A DNA stretch of 64,000 bases, taken from NCBI RefSeq assembly GCF_900215575.1, contig NZ_OBEJ01000002.1, positions 248,001 through 312,000 of the forward strand. Reading direction: 5' to 3'. Shown here piece after piece: positions 51,642 to 60,746 of this stretch. The position numbers and the translations under genes are program-made. The notes beneath the pieces were generated by a model, which was not told the DNA's origin, ran no database searches, and saw only the letters and a list, made by a program, of their open reading frames with translations. Each line of letters begins with the position of its first letter. Position 1 is the stretch's first letter. This stretch comes from Natronoarchaeum philippinense (GTDB taxonomy: Archaea; Halobacteriota; Halobacteria; Halobacteriales; Natronoarchaeaceae).

Positions 51642-52064
51642 TCAGTATGCAATCGGCCCGCCGATTCGCCGCCGCAGGTAGTCCACGAAGACGCCGCCGA
51701 GGTAGCCAAGCACCAGCATCAACGGTCCGTAGACGAGTAGGTCGGCTGCCGATAACGCCGCCGCGAAAAAGAGGGCGTCACCGAGCGCGTCAAACTCCGA
51801 GCGCACGACGAGCCGATACGACGCGATGACTGGGTGCAGGCTCATCGTGCCCAGCAAGACACCGACGAACGCGTCGTTGGCCGACTGATCGTACAGATCC
51901 CCGCGGACGGCCGCGACGCCGCCGGCGACAAACGCCGACGGCAGCAGCCACGCCGGCCTGCGAAACAGAAACACGACGGCAGCGCCAAGTACGACCGTCG
52001 CAGACCACGCCCACAGTGCGGGACTGCGAGCGTACTCGAACTCCGGATCGAAGCGCCGTGGCAT
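51642..52064 (-). CDS. Membrane protein, 140 residues
   Basis: Protein with about four hydrophobic segments (18-34, 40-57, 66-82, 100-125) starting at the ATG at 52062-52064 (MPRRFDPEFEYARSP). The GTG at 52070 is an alternative start. Tyr/Asp-rich loops GDLYDQSANDAF and DYLRRRIGG are present, but no catalytic motif. Family not certain; it resembles small haloarchaeal membrane proteins of metal-dependent-hydrolase type in length only. Confidence 0.6.
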   Translation of the reverse strand: MPRRFDPEFEYARSPALWAWSATVVLGAAVVFLFRRPAWLLPSAFVAGGVAAVRGDLYDQSANDAFVGVLLGTMSLHPVIASYRLVVRSEFDALGDALFFAAALSAADLLVYGPLMLVLGYLGGVFVDYLRRRIGGPIAY

Positions 52065-52230
52065 ACACACAGGTCACAGCTTCCGAACATGTATTCTTCG
52101 GCGCGACGCCGACGAGACCATTCTCGCGCCGCGGCGTCTCAACCGGCCCGGTTCCCCCGTTCAGTTGGCAGTTCCGACCACCAGTCGGCCGCCGTGAGGC
52201 TTTTCGACCTCGCGCCGAAACGCACGAGCG

Positions 52231-52779
52231 ATGGCCGAAGACGACCTCCGGTGGGAGACGCTCGACACGCAGACCGCCTACTCCTGTCCCGGCTTCGACG
52301 TTGTGACCGATGCCGTTCGGCTGCCCGACGGCACCGAGGAAAAGTACGATTACCTGACCGAACCGCCGGCGGTCGTGGTGTTGCCGTTCACGCCCGAGGG
52401 CGATGTCGTCGTCATCGAGGAGTGGCGCCAAGCCGTCGACCGAGTCAATCGCGGCCTGCCCGTCGGCGGCGTCGAGCCCGAGGACGAGTCGCTGGCTGCG
52501 GCAGCCCACAGGGAACTCCGCGAGGAGACCGGCCACGAAGCCGATTCAGTGCGGCACATGACGACCGTCGAGCCGGCCAACGGCATCGCCGACTCGGTGC
52601 TGAACGTCTTCGTCGCGGAGGGCTGTCGCCCGACGGCCGAGCAGGATCTCGATCACAACGAAAGTATTCGCGTCGACCGGACGACGTTCGGAGAGCTGAA
52701 GACCGCGGTCGAAGCCGACGAGGTCCGCGACGCCAGAACCGTGCTCGCGGTGCTGTACTACGCGCTCGGCGAGGCGTGA
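52231..52779 (+). CDS. Nudix hydrolase, ADP-ribose pyrophosphatase-like
   Basis: Product of 182 residues. The Nudix box GGVEPEDESLAAAAHRELREE (cut at Glu) lies near residues 79-99, with the metal-binding RELREET motif complete. The N-terminus (LDTQTAYSCPGFDVVTDAV) and the VVVLPFTPEGDVVVIEEWRQAV strand fit ADP-ribose pyrophosphatases. It stands 51 bases before tgtA on the same strand, so co-transcription is possible. Confidence 0.88.
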   Translation: MAEDDLRWETLDTQTAYSCPGFDVVTDAVRLPDGTEEKYDYLTEPPAVVVLPFTPEGDVVVIEEWRQAVDRVNRGLPVGGVEPEDESLAAAAHRELREETGHEADSVRHMTTVEPANGIADSVLNVFVAEGCRPTAEQDLDHNESIRVDRTTFGELKTAVEADEVRDARTVLAVLYYALGEA

Positions 52780-52830
52780 CGCCGGACTCGGAACGGAATC
52801 CTTACGCCCGGGCCCGACCACCCTCCGGTA

Positions 52831-54300
52831 ATGCGAGAGCACTTCGAGCTCCGGGACGCCGACGCGGCCGGCCGGATCGGTCGGTTGACGGTCCCCCGCG
52901 CCGACGTGACCGTCGAGACGCCGGTGTTGCTGCCCGTAATCAACCCCAACATCCAGACGATCTCCCCGAGACGACTCTACGAGGAGTTCGGCGCCGAAAT
53001 CCTGATCACTAACTCCTACATTATTCACGGCGACGACGACCTCCGCGAGGAGGCTCTCGACGTTGGCCTCCACGAACTGCTCGACTTCCCGGGCGCGATC
53101 ATGACCGACTCGGGCTCCTTCCAGCTGTCCGAATACGGCGAGATCGACGTGACGACCGAGGAGATTCTCCGATTCCAGCGCGACGCCGGCTCGGACATCG
53201 GGACGCCGGTCGACATCCCGACGCCGCCGGATGTCGACCGCGAGCGCGCCGAAGACGAGCTTGCGACGACCAAAGACCGCCTCGCCGAAGCCGAGGCCAT
53301 CGACACGGGCGAAATGCTGGTCAACGCGCCCGTGCAGGGCTCGACGTACCCCGACCTCCGGGAGGACGCCGCGGCCCACGCCGACGCGACCGATCTCGAC
53401 GTGTTCCCCGTCGGCGCCGTCGTCCCGCTGATGAACGACTACCGGTACGGCGACATGGTCGACGCCGTCGCCGCCGCCAAGCGCGGGCTGGGCGAGGACG
53501 CCCCGGTCCACCTCTTCGGCGCCGGCCATCCGATGATGTTCGCGCTCGCGGTTGCGATGGGCTGTGACCTGTTCGACTCTGCCGCCTACGCGCTGTACGC
53601 CCGCGACGGCCGGTATCTCACCGTCAGCGGCACCGAACACCTCGACGAACTCGACTACCTGCCGTGCTCGTGTCCGGTCTGTACCGAGCACACGCCCGAC
53701 GAACTCCGCGCGCTCGACAGCCGCGCCCGAGAGGAGGAACTCGCCGCCCACAACCTCCACGTCACGTTCCAAGAGATCCGCCGGATCAAGCAGGCGATCC
53801 GCGACGGCGACCTGCTGGAACTGGTCGAAGCACGCGCTCGCGCTCACCCGGCGATGCTCGACGGCTATCGGGCACTCTGCGATCACGCCGAACAGCTCGA
53901 ACGCGCAGATCCCGCCTCGAAAGACGCCTTCTTTTATCTCTCCACCGAGAGCGCTGACCGCCCCGAAGTCGTCCGTCACCACCAGCGCCTCGATCGGCTC
54001 GACCCCGAGGGCGAGGTGCTCCTGACCGAGGGCAACAACTCCGACAACTTCGACGAGACGTGGCGCGTCGTCCCGCCCTTCGGCCCGTTCCCCCGCGAAC
54101 TCTCGGAGACGTACCCGCTCACCGCCGAAGTACCAGACCGGAAGGATGCTCGCGCCCTCGAACGCGCGGCCGACGGCGTCGCCCGCCTCGCGGAACTGAA
54201 CCCCGATGTCGAGTTCACGCTCGGTCATCGCGGGTGGCCGGAATCCGCGCTTGACCGCGTCCCCGACGGCGTTACCTGCTGGAATCTCTCCGAGTGGTAA
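52831..54300 (+). CDS. tgtA: tRNA-guanine(15) transglycosylase TgtA
   Basis: Exchanges guanine-15 of tRNA for preQ0, the first tRNA step in archaeosine synthesis. The product has 489 residues. The nucleophile Asp is in ITNSYIIHG...MTDSGSFQL (the DSGSFQ block near residue 94). [11 protein letters not shown] and [27 protein letters not shown] follow. The zinc site is CSCPVC (near residue 279) plus downstream His. The C-terminal part lacks the PUA domain of longer archaeal TgtA; here that function lies in the separate arcS gene. arcS follows on the same strand. Confidence 0.94.
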   Translation: MREHFELRDADAAGRIGRLTVPRADVTVETPVLLPVINPNIQTISPRRLYEEFGAEILITNSYIIHGDDDLREEALDVGLHELLDFPGAIMTDSGSFQLSEYGEIDVTTEEILRFQRDAGSDIGTPVDIPTPPDVDRERAEDELATTKDRLAEAEAIDTGEMLVNAPVQGSTYPDLREDAAAHADATDLDVFPVGAVVPLMNDYRYGDMVDAVAAAKRGLGEDAPVHLFGAGHPMMFALAVAMGCDLFDSAAYALYARDGRYLTVSGTEHLDELDYLPCSCPVCTEHTPDELRALDSRAREEELAAHNLHVTFQEIRRIKQAIRDGDLLELVEARARAHPAMLDGYRALCDHAEQLERADPASKDAFFYLSTESADRPEVVRHHQRLDRLDPEGEVLLTEGNNSDNFDETWRVVPPFGPFPRELSETYPLTAEVPDRKDARALERAADGVARLAELNPDVEFTLGHRGWPESALDRVPDGVTCWNLSEW

Positions 54301-54576
54301 GTTAGGACCTCGCCTCGCCACAGATTTATCACCGATCGAGCGGCCAGCACCGCCGTGATCTGATCGACGCCGCGGGGCGGTCAGCGATCGCGCGGCACGC
54401 CGCTCCGCGGGCGCCGGGTTTCTCCCGGCCGAGTGCCGCCTGTTCGCCATCCACCGACCAGTCTCGACGATGCTCGGCGTCGCCGCGAGACTGGCGACGC
54501 CCCTGTGCATCGCCGAGCCGCGGCGTCACCGCCGGGGACCGACAGCCTCATTCGACCGCCCCGGCACCGTAGAGGT
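54301..54576. other. Gap between tgtA and arcS, 276 bases
   Basis: No gene seen. The frame of arcS stays open into this gap but lacks family character upstream of 54577. It could carry an internal promoter; ATTTATCACC near 54324 is a weak TATA candidate. Confidence 0.3.
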
Positions 54577-56328
54577 ATGACTGAGTACTTCGAGGTGACC
54601 GAGCGGGACGCCGCCGCGCGGATCGCCCAACTTCGCCTCGACGAGCCGCTGACGACGCCGGCGATCGTCGACGATGTCGTCGAGGACGCCGGCAGCCTCT
54701 GGCCCGAGGAGCAGGAACTCCCCGAGGGCTCCGAAGACCGACTCACGATCCTGCCCCACCGCGGCTTTCCTTCGGGCACCGCCGACGAAGTCAAGGAGTC
54801 GTTCGCGGTCGACTACCCCGAAGTCGAGTATCCCAGCGCGGTCGTCGTCGATTCCGACACGGCCGACGATTACGGCGCCGACGCCTACGTCTTCTCGGGC
54901 ACGCAGAACGTGATCGGCCACGGGCGGGCGTTCCGCGACGCCGTCGTCGAGACGCGCGAGGCCATTCCCGCCGACAGCGGACTCTACCTCTCGGGCGTCG
55001 CCACGCCGGCCAACGCCGCTACGCTGGTCTACGCCGGTGTCGACCTGCTCGACGCCGATCGCGCCGTGGTGAAGGGAACGCAGGGCAAGTACCTCACCAG
55101 CGAGGGCGAGCACTTCCTCTCGGATCTGACGGAGCTGCCCTGTGCCTGCTCGGCGTGCCAGCAATCGGTCGAGTCGTTCGACCGCGAGGACTGCGTCGAG
55201 CACAACGTCAACGCCCTGCGCGCCGAACTCGCCACCGTCCGCGAGCGCATCCGCGCCGGCCGGCTTCGGGACTACATCGAGGGGCAAGCTCGCCACGAAC
55301 AGTGGTGTACCGCCGCCTTCCGCCAGTTCGACCAGCAGTGGTCGTACCTCGAACAGCGGACGCCGGTGCTGCGCGGCTCGGAACTGGTCTCTGCGACCGA
55401 AGACACGATCCGTCGCGTCGAGATCCAGCGCTTCGCCGAGCGGGTCACCTCCCGCTACAAGAATCGGTTCGACAACCCGCTCGTGCTGGTTCCCTGCTCG
55501 GCCCAAAAGCCCTACAGCGAGTCCCAGAGCCACGGCCAGTTCCACGACGCAATCGGATTCCGCGGCCACACCGTCTCGATGACCAGCCCGATCGGCGTCG
55601 TCCCTCAAGAGCTCGAAACCACCTACCCCGCCCAGCACTACGACTCGGTGGTGACCGGGCGCTGGTCCGAGGACGAAAAGCAGTTCGTCGCCGACGTGCT
55701 GGAGGCGTATCTCCGGCGCAACGAGTACCCGAAAGTTATCGCACACGTCCCCGAAGAAGGGTACCGCGACATCTGCGAGCGCGTCGAAGCCGAACTCGGA
55801 CTCGACTTCGAGTACACCGTCGCCGACCACCCGACCGACGACGAGTCGCTCGTCAACCTCGCCGGTGCGTTAGAGGGCGAACTCAAGTTCTCCAAGCGCG
55901 AGCGCGAGCACAACACCGTTCGCGCGATCGCCGACTACCAGTTCGGCCCCGGCGCCGGCGACGAGCTGTTCGACGACATCTCGACCGAGAGCCGCTATCC
56001 CAAGCTCCGCGTCAACGGCGCCGACGGCGAGCAGCTCGCGACGATGGTGCCGAACTACGGCGTCCTCTCGTTCACGCTGGCCGGCGCCCGCCGGTGGGTC
56101 GAGAGCCCGGCCCCGACCAAGCGCATCGAGATCGACGCGTTCGTCCCCCACGGCGACGTGCTCGCGCCGGGGATCGTCGACGCCGACGAGGAGATCCGCG
56201 TCGGCGACGAAGTCGTCATCGAGGGCCCGAAGGCCTTCGGCGTCGGCCGCGCCGAGATGTCCGGCCCCGAGATGGCAGAAAGCACCCGCGGCATCTCCGC
56301 GTCGGTGCGCCACGTCGAGGAAAAGTAG
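54577..56328 (+). CDS. arcS: Archaeosine synthase ArcS (alpha subunit type)
   Basis: Converts preQ0 at tRNA position 15 to the amidino group of archaeosine. The product has 583 residues from the ATG at 54577 (MTEYFEVTERDAAARI). An N-terminal TGT-like domain runs to about 250 and includes CACSACQQSVE. The ArcS core carries the conserved VPCSAQKPYSESQSHGQFH near residue 307. A C-terminal PUA domain (about 500-580) ends GIVDADEEIRVGDEVVIEGPKAFGVGRA. No radical-SAM partner (RaSEA) is visible in this window. Confidence 0.93.
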   Translation: MTEYFEVTERDAAARIAQLRLDEPLTTPAIVDDVVEDAGSLWPEEQELPEGSEDRLTILPHRGFPSGTADEVKESFAVDYPEVEYPSAVVVDSDTADDYGADAYVFSGTQNVIGHGRAFRDAVVETREAIPADSGLYLSGVATPANAATLVYAGVDLLDADRAVVKGTQGKYLTSEGEHFLSDLTELPCACSACQQSVESFDREDCVEHNVNALRAELATVRERIRAGRLRDYIEGQARHEQWCTAAFRQFDQQWSYLEQRTPVLRGSELVSATEDTIRRVEIQRFAERVTSRYKNRFDNPLVLVPCSAQKPYSESQSHGQFHDAIGFRGHTVSMTSPIGVVPQELETTYPAQHYDSVVTGRWSEDEKQFVADVLEAYLRRNEYPKVIAHVPEEGYRDICERVEAELGLDFEYTVADHPTDDESLVNLAGALEGELKFSKREREHNTVRAIADYQFGPGAGDELFDDISTESRYPKLRVNGADGEQLATMVPNYGVLSFTLAGARRWVESPAPTKRIEIDAFVPHGDVLAPGIVDADEEIRVGDEVVIEGPKAFGVGRAEMSGPEMAESTRGISASVRHVEEK

Positions 56329-56330
56329 AG

Positions 56331-57707
56331 CTACGACCGCTCGATCACTATCGCTCGCAGGTCGTTCACGTTCGTTCCGCTCGCACCGGTCCGGAGCAAC
56401 GCGTCGGCGTCGTCGAGCACCGGATAGGCGTCGTTTCGGTTGAGCGCCGCTTGGGCCGCCGAGACGCTGATTTCGCCGTCAGATCCGACAGTCTCCTCGT
56501 CGGCGATCGCGCCCGCAGCGTCGGTCGCGCCGTCGATCCCGTCGGTGTCGACCGCGGCGACGACCGCCGGCGCGTCGAGCTCCAGCGCCGCGCTCAGGAC
56601 GAACTCCTGATTCGGGCCGCCCTCGCCGTGGTCCTCGGCCAGCGTGACGGTCGTCTCGCCCCCAGAGAGTACGATTGCGGGCGGTTCGACCGGATCGCCA
56701 GTCGCCGCGATTTCCTCGGCGACGGCGGCGTGGGTCTTGGCGGCCTCCTGTGCTTCGCCGCGGACGCGCGAGGAGAGGATCATCGGAGCGAACCCTCGCT
56801 CGGACGCCACGTCGCGGGCCGCGTACAGGGCCGTGTGAGCGCTGGCGACGACGTGGACGGCCGTTCGCTCGAACGCGGCGTCGCCCCGCGTCGGCGTCTC
56901 CGGCCGTTCGCCGTCGGCGCCCGCTTGCAGATGTGAATGGACTGCTTCTGGCGCGTCGACGCCGTACCGCCCCAGCACGTCGAGCGCGTCGTCGTAGCTC
57001 GTCGGATCGGGCGAGAACGGCCCGCTTGCGATCACGCCGAGGTCGTCGCCCGCAACGTCGCTGATCGCCAGTCCGACGACGGTGGCGGGACTCGCCGCCC
57101 GCGCCAGTTGGCCACCCTTGCTCGCCGAGAGGTGTTTGCGCACCGCGTTCATTTCGCCGATCGGAGCGCCGCTGGCGAGCAGCGCCTCGGTCGTCGCCCG
57201 GAGGTGGTCGAGCGAGAGATCGCCCGCCGGCGCTGGGAGGAGCGCGCTCCCGCCGCCGGTGATACAGCCGAGCACGAGGTCGTCGGGGCCAGCGCGCTCG
57301 GCCAGATCGAGGACGCGCCGTGCGCTCTCGACGCCGCGCTCGCTCGGAACGGGATGGTCGCCCGGAAGCACCTCGATCTGGTCGGTGTCGGCGGGATCGT
57401 CGGTAACCACGGCGCCGCCGTCGAGATGCTCGCCGAGCAGGGGTTCGAGCGCCGCGGCGACGTGTCCCGCCGCGTTGCCGCCGCCGAGGACGAGGACGTT
57501 GTCGTAGCTACCGAGGTCGTACGTCGCGGCGTCTCCGGCGACCGGCGTCACGGTCAGTTCGCCGTCTTCGACCGCGAGCGCGTCGGCGACGACGCGACGG
57601 GGGTGGGCCGCCTCGACGCCAGCGACGAGACAGTCGATCGCGGCTGCCCGCGCGTCACTCCCGGCGAGGTTGGCTCGGCGCTCGATCGAAAGCTCGGGCG
57701 CGTCCAT
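56331..57707 (-). CDS. Glycerate 2-kinase (MOFRL family)
   Basis: Phosphorylates glycerate, feeding central metabolism, 458 residues. The DUF4147 N-terminal domain shows LVLGGGNAAGHVA, then GDHPVPSERGVESARRVLDLAE and CITGGGSALLPAP, part of the ATP/glycerate site. The C-terminal MOFRL motif region shows SGGETTVTLAEDHGEGGPNQEF and DTDGIDGATDAAGA. It follows an SDR gene with a 1-base gap, in a leftward series from about 64 kb. Confidence 0.92.
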   Translation of the reverse strand: MDAPELSIERRANLAGSDARAAAIDCLVAGVEAAHPRRVVADALAVEDGELTVTPVAGDAATYDLGSYDNVLVLGGGNAAGHVAAALEPLLGEHLDGGAVVTDDPADTDQIEVLPGDHPVPSERGVESARRVLDLAERAGPDDLVLGCITGGGSALLPAPAGDLSLDHLRATTEALLASGAPIGEMNAVRKHLSASKGGQLARAASPATVVGLAISDVAGDDLGVIASGPFSPDPTSYDDALDVLGRYGVDAPEAVHSHLQAGADGERPETPTRGDAAFERTAVHVVASAHTALYAARDVASERGFAPMILSSRVRGEAQEAAKTHAAVAEEIAATGDPVEPPAIVLSGGETTVTLAEDHGEGGPNQEFVLSAALELDAPAVVAAVDTDGIDGATDAAGAIADEETVGSDGEISVSAAQAALNRNDAYPVLDDADALLRTGASGTNVNDLRAIVIERS

Positions 57708-57708
57708 G

Positions 57709-58488
57709 CTAGTAGCCGCCGATCGAGTAGCCGCCGTCGACGAGCAGTTCGGCGCCGGTGATCCACTCGGCGTCCTCGCTGGCGAAAAAGCGCACGGCGT
57801 TGGCCACGTCGCGCGGCTCGCCGACGCGGGGCAGCGGCGTCTTTTCGGCCTGTCGTTCGCGGGTCGCCTCGTCGTTCTGATTCTGCATCGGCGTCTGGAT
57901 CACGCCCGGCAGCACCGTGTTGACCGTCACCTCGTCCTCGGCGAGTTCGAGCGCGAGATCCCGCGTGAGGTTGACGATGCCGGCCTTCGACGCCGAGTAG
58001 GGCGCGCCGGCGCCGCCGATGTAGGCGTTGACGCTGCTGACGTTGACGATCCGGCCCTGATCGGACGCCGTCAGGTGCGGGATGGCGTGTTTCGAGAGCA
58101 GGAACGTGCCGGTCAGGTTCACGTCGATGACGCGTTGCCACTGCTCGCGGGTCATCTCGGCGGTCGATTCGAGCACCTGAATGCCGGCGTTGTTGACCAG
58201 CACGTCGAGCCCGCCGAACGTCTCGACGGTCGCCTCGACCAGCGCCGCGACGGCGTCCTCGTCGGACACGTCGGTCTCGACGTATCGCGCCTCGACGCCG
58301 TGCTCGTCCGGCAGCATCTCGTCGGTCGGTCGGTCGTCCTCGCGCTCGTAGTGTTCGATCTGCTTGGGCTCGCGTCGCACGTCGGCGACGACGACGTTCG
58401 CGCCCGCCTCGGCCAGCCGGTCGGCGACGCCGCGGCCGATGCCGGAACTGGCGCCCGTTACGATCGCTGTCCTGTCTTGTAGGCTCAT
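57709..58488 (-). CDS. Short-chain dehydrogenase (sugar-dehydrogenase-like)
   Basis: SDR of 259 residues. Motifs are TGASSGIG (11-18), NNAG (99-102), Ser151 and the catalytic YSASK (164-168). Residues about 38-64 are an acidic insertion after the dinucleotide-binding strand. It resembles glucose 1-dehydrogenase or 3-oxoacyl reductases. The position between a sugar isomerase and a glycerate kinase suggests sugar-acid metabolism. The gene follows the upstream isomerase gene by 54 bases. Confidence 0.87.
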   Translation of the reverse strand: MSLQDRTAIVTGASSGIGRGVADRLAEAGANVVVADVRREPKQIEHYEREDDRPTDEMLPDEHGVEARYVETDVSDEDAVAALVEATVETFGGLDVLVNNAGIQVLESTAEMTREQWQRVIDVNLTGTFLLSKHAIPHLTASDQGRIVNVSSVNAYIGGAGAPYSASKAGIVNLTRDLALELAEDEVTVNTVLPGVIQTPMQNQNDEATRERQAEKTPLPRVGEPRDVANAVRFFASEDAEWITGAELLVDGGYSIGGY

Positions 58489-58542
58489 AGGTTGGATTGC
58501 TCAAGTCGTACTCGGTCGTTCAGTAGCCGATTCGATCGCCGG

Positions 58543-59382
58543 TCACTTCGTCGTGACGCCCATCTCGCGCAGTCCGGCCATGCTGGCGCTGGCGAGCTCG
58601 TCGGGGTTCTCGCCCCAAATCTCGACGCTCACCGGCCCGTCGAAGCCGACATCCGCCAGCGCGTCGAAGACGAGGTCCCACGGCACGTCGCCGTTTCCGG
58701 GGGCCTGTCGGTCGGTATCAGCCAGATGGACCAGCCCCAGATCGTCGCCGGCGGCGCGGAACGCGTCGACCGGGTTCGCCGTGCCGTCGGCCATCTGGAA
58801 GGTGTCGAGCAGGACGCCCGCGTCGACCGAGAGGGCGTCGGTGAGTTCGAGCGCCTGCTCGGCGGTGTGGGCAACGTCGCACTCGTGGAATCGCAGTGGC
58901 TCGACCAGCGGCGTCGCGTCGCCGTACTCGGCGTCGGCGAGCGCGCGGTCGATCGCCCGCGTTGCCAGTTCTCGCGCCTCGGCGGCCGACTGGTCGCCCA
59001 TCGACCAGCCCGGAACGACGTGGAAGAACTCGGCGTCGACCGCCGCGGCCAGTTCCGCGACGCCTTCGAGGTACGATCGCGCGGCGGCGCGTTCGGCCTC
59101 GTCGGGCGCCCCGAGGTTCAGCCCCAGCGGGGGGAAGTGCGAGCAGACGTTCGTTACCGTCAGCCCGGCGTTCTCGACTGTGTCGGCCAACTCCTCGCGC
59201 GCTTGCTCGCTCGTGGCTTCGGGGAGCGCGTGGGGTCGGCAGGCCGCCAGTTCGACGGCGTCGTAGCCGTAGCCCGCGATGCGTTCGACCGTCTCCGCGA
59301 TGCCGTAGGCCGGCCGCCAGTGCGGGAGATACGAGTAGGCCGTCGTGTTGAACGCGACGTGCTCGAAGGATCGCCCGGTCAT
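58543..59382 (-). CDS. Sugar phosphate isomerase/epimerase (TIM barrel)
   Basis: Xylose-isomerase-like barrel of 279 residues. The start is the ATG at 59380-59382, which overlaps the GH15 stop by 4 bases, so translation is probably coupled. Metal ligands are expected at Glu/His/Asp in VEPLRFHECD, GVLLDTFQMAD, LVHLADTDR and SVEIWGENP. It may isomerise inositol, hydroxypyruvate or keto-sugars; substrate unknown. Confidence 0.85.
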   Translation of the reverse strand: MTGRSFEHVAFNTTAYSYLPHWRPAYGIAETVERIAGYGYDAVELAACRPHALPEATSEQAREELADTVENAGLTVTNVCSHFPPLGLNLGAPDEAERAAARSYLEGVAELAAAVDAEFFHVVPGWSMGDQSAAEARELATRAIDRALADAEYGDATPLVEPLRFHECDVAHTAEQALELTDALSVDAGVLLDTFQMADGTANPVDAFRAAGDDLGLVHLADTDRQAPGNGDVPWDLVFDALADVGFDGPVSVEIWGENPDELASASMAGLREMGVTTK

Positions 59383-60731
59383 CGCGTCTCCCGCTTGAGC
59401 AGGGCCGTCAGGAACTCGGCGTGACACCACGCGAGCGGTTCGGCAAAGGAGATGACCTCGCGGTCTTCGAGCGCGTCGGCCATCTCGTCGTAGGCCTGTT
59501 GCATGTGGCCCAGTTCCTCGGCGATCCGGTCGAAGGGAACGTCACGGAGCACGGCCTCGTCGAACTCCTTCTCGAAGTCGACGCCCGTGTCCCACTCCCG
59601 GTCGACGAACTGCTCGAAGCGCTCGCGCGTCGAGAGGTGCTCGGGGATGTGGCCCTCGGCGTCGGCGTGGCCCGTGATCGTCGAGAGCACCGCGTCGCCC
59701 CGGTCGCGCTCGCCGCGCTCGAAGCGGAACTGCGCGTGCCAGGCGGTGTACTGCATCCACGGCCCGTTGCCGCCGTGTTGGTGCACGTCGTGGTCGCGGT
59801 AGAACCCGCGGAACCGCTGGAGGCCGCCGAGACGAGGGTCTTCCAGCCCGGCCGCCGCGCGCTCGGCCGCGCTGACGGCGTGCTCGCCGAACACGTCGTC
59901 GAGGCCGAAGTACGCCGGCGCGAGCAGCGTGATATCGGGGCGCTCGTCGCGCTCGCCGTCGGGCGTGTACCGGCGCGGGACGGGCCGTCCGTCGACGGCG
60001 AAACACCGTTCGATTCCCGGTTCGAGCAGCCCGCGAAGTTCGTCGACGCGCTCGGTGACGGCGTCGTCGACCGCGACCGAACTGCCGGCGTCGATCCGAT
60101 CGAGCGCGCCGGCGGCCTGTTCGAGTCCGCTCAGGAACGCGCAGTTGACCCACAGCGTGTAGCCCGACTCGATCGCGCCCTCGTGGATGCTCGTCGTGCT
60201 CTCGATCAGGTGGGCGTTGGCGTCGTACAGTTCCGAGCGGGCCAGCCCCGCCGCGGCGTCGACGGCGTCGACGACCGATTCGAGGAACGCCTCGTCGGCG
60301 TCACCGAGGTCGCCGGTCTCGTCGAGGGCCAGCACCGCGTGCGAGAGGATTCTGACGCCGTGAGCGACGTTGTCCTCCTGCTGGTAGATCGACTGGTCGG
60401 TGCCGTCGAGCGCGTACCGCTGGTACCACCAACCGTCGTCCTCGACGGCCGCGATAAAGCGGGCCGCGTCGACGATCCGGTCTCGACACGCCGCCGGCCG
60501 GACGCCGCTGCGAAGCGCCGCCAGCCATGCGCGGGTGATCGAGGCGATGTCCCGCGGGTACGCGTAGGGGTATCGGTTGTCCGGGTCGCTGGCCAGCGGG
60601 ACCGCGCCGTCGATCTCGGCGTCGTAGCGCAACTCGTCGAGCACGTCGAGATGGAACGCCGGGTCGTCGATCGGCGCGCCGACGTGCTCGGGCACGATAC
60701 TGTCTGTCGTCGTCTGCTGAGAGCGAGTCAT
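59379..60731 (-). CDS. GH15 glucoamylase-like glucan hydrolase
   Basis: Inverting alpha-glucosidase-type protein of 450 residues with an (alpha/alpha)6 fold. Conserved blocks are YPYAYPRDIASITRAWLA near 54, VEDDGWWYQRYALDG, EGAIESGYTLWVNCAFLSGL (general acid/base region) and EGHIPEHLSTRERF (second Glu). It lacks a signal peptide and the N-terminal beta domain of secreted glucoamylases, so cytoplasmic cleavage of maltooligosaccharides is likely. It overlaps the isomerase and lies 15 bases after the ABC ATPase gene. Confidence 0.86.
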   Translation of the reverse strand: MTRSQQTTTDSIVPEHVGAPIDDPAFHLDVLDELRYDAEIDGAVPLASDPDNRYPYAYPRDIASITRAWLAALRSGVRPAACRDRIVDAARFIAAVEDDGWWYQRYALDGTDQSIYQQEDNVAHGVRILSHAVLALDETGDLGDADEAFLESVVDAVDAAAGLARSELYDANAHLIESTTSIHEGAIESGYTLWVNCAFLSGLEQAAGALDRIDAGSSVAVDDAVTERVDELRGLLEPGIERCFAVDGRPVPRRYTPDGERDERPDITLLAPAYFGLDDVFGEHAVSAAERAAAGLEDPRLGGLQRFRGFYRDHDVHQHGGNGPWMQYTAWHAQFRFERGERDRGDAVLSTITGHADAEGHIPEHLSTRERFEQFVDREWDTGVDFEKEFDEAVLRDVPFDRIAEELGHMQQAYDEMADALEDREVISFAEPLAWCHAEFLTALLKRETR

Positions 60732-60746
60732 AGGTAGAAATGGGGA

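Noticed and set aside
52546-54510. A 654-codon open frame antisense to tgtA
   Set aside because: Shadow frame; tgtA has clear family motifs on the plus strand.
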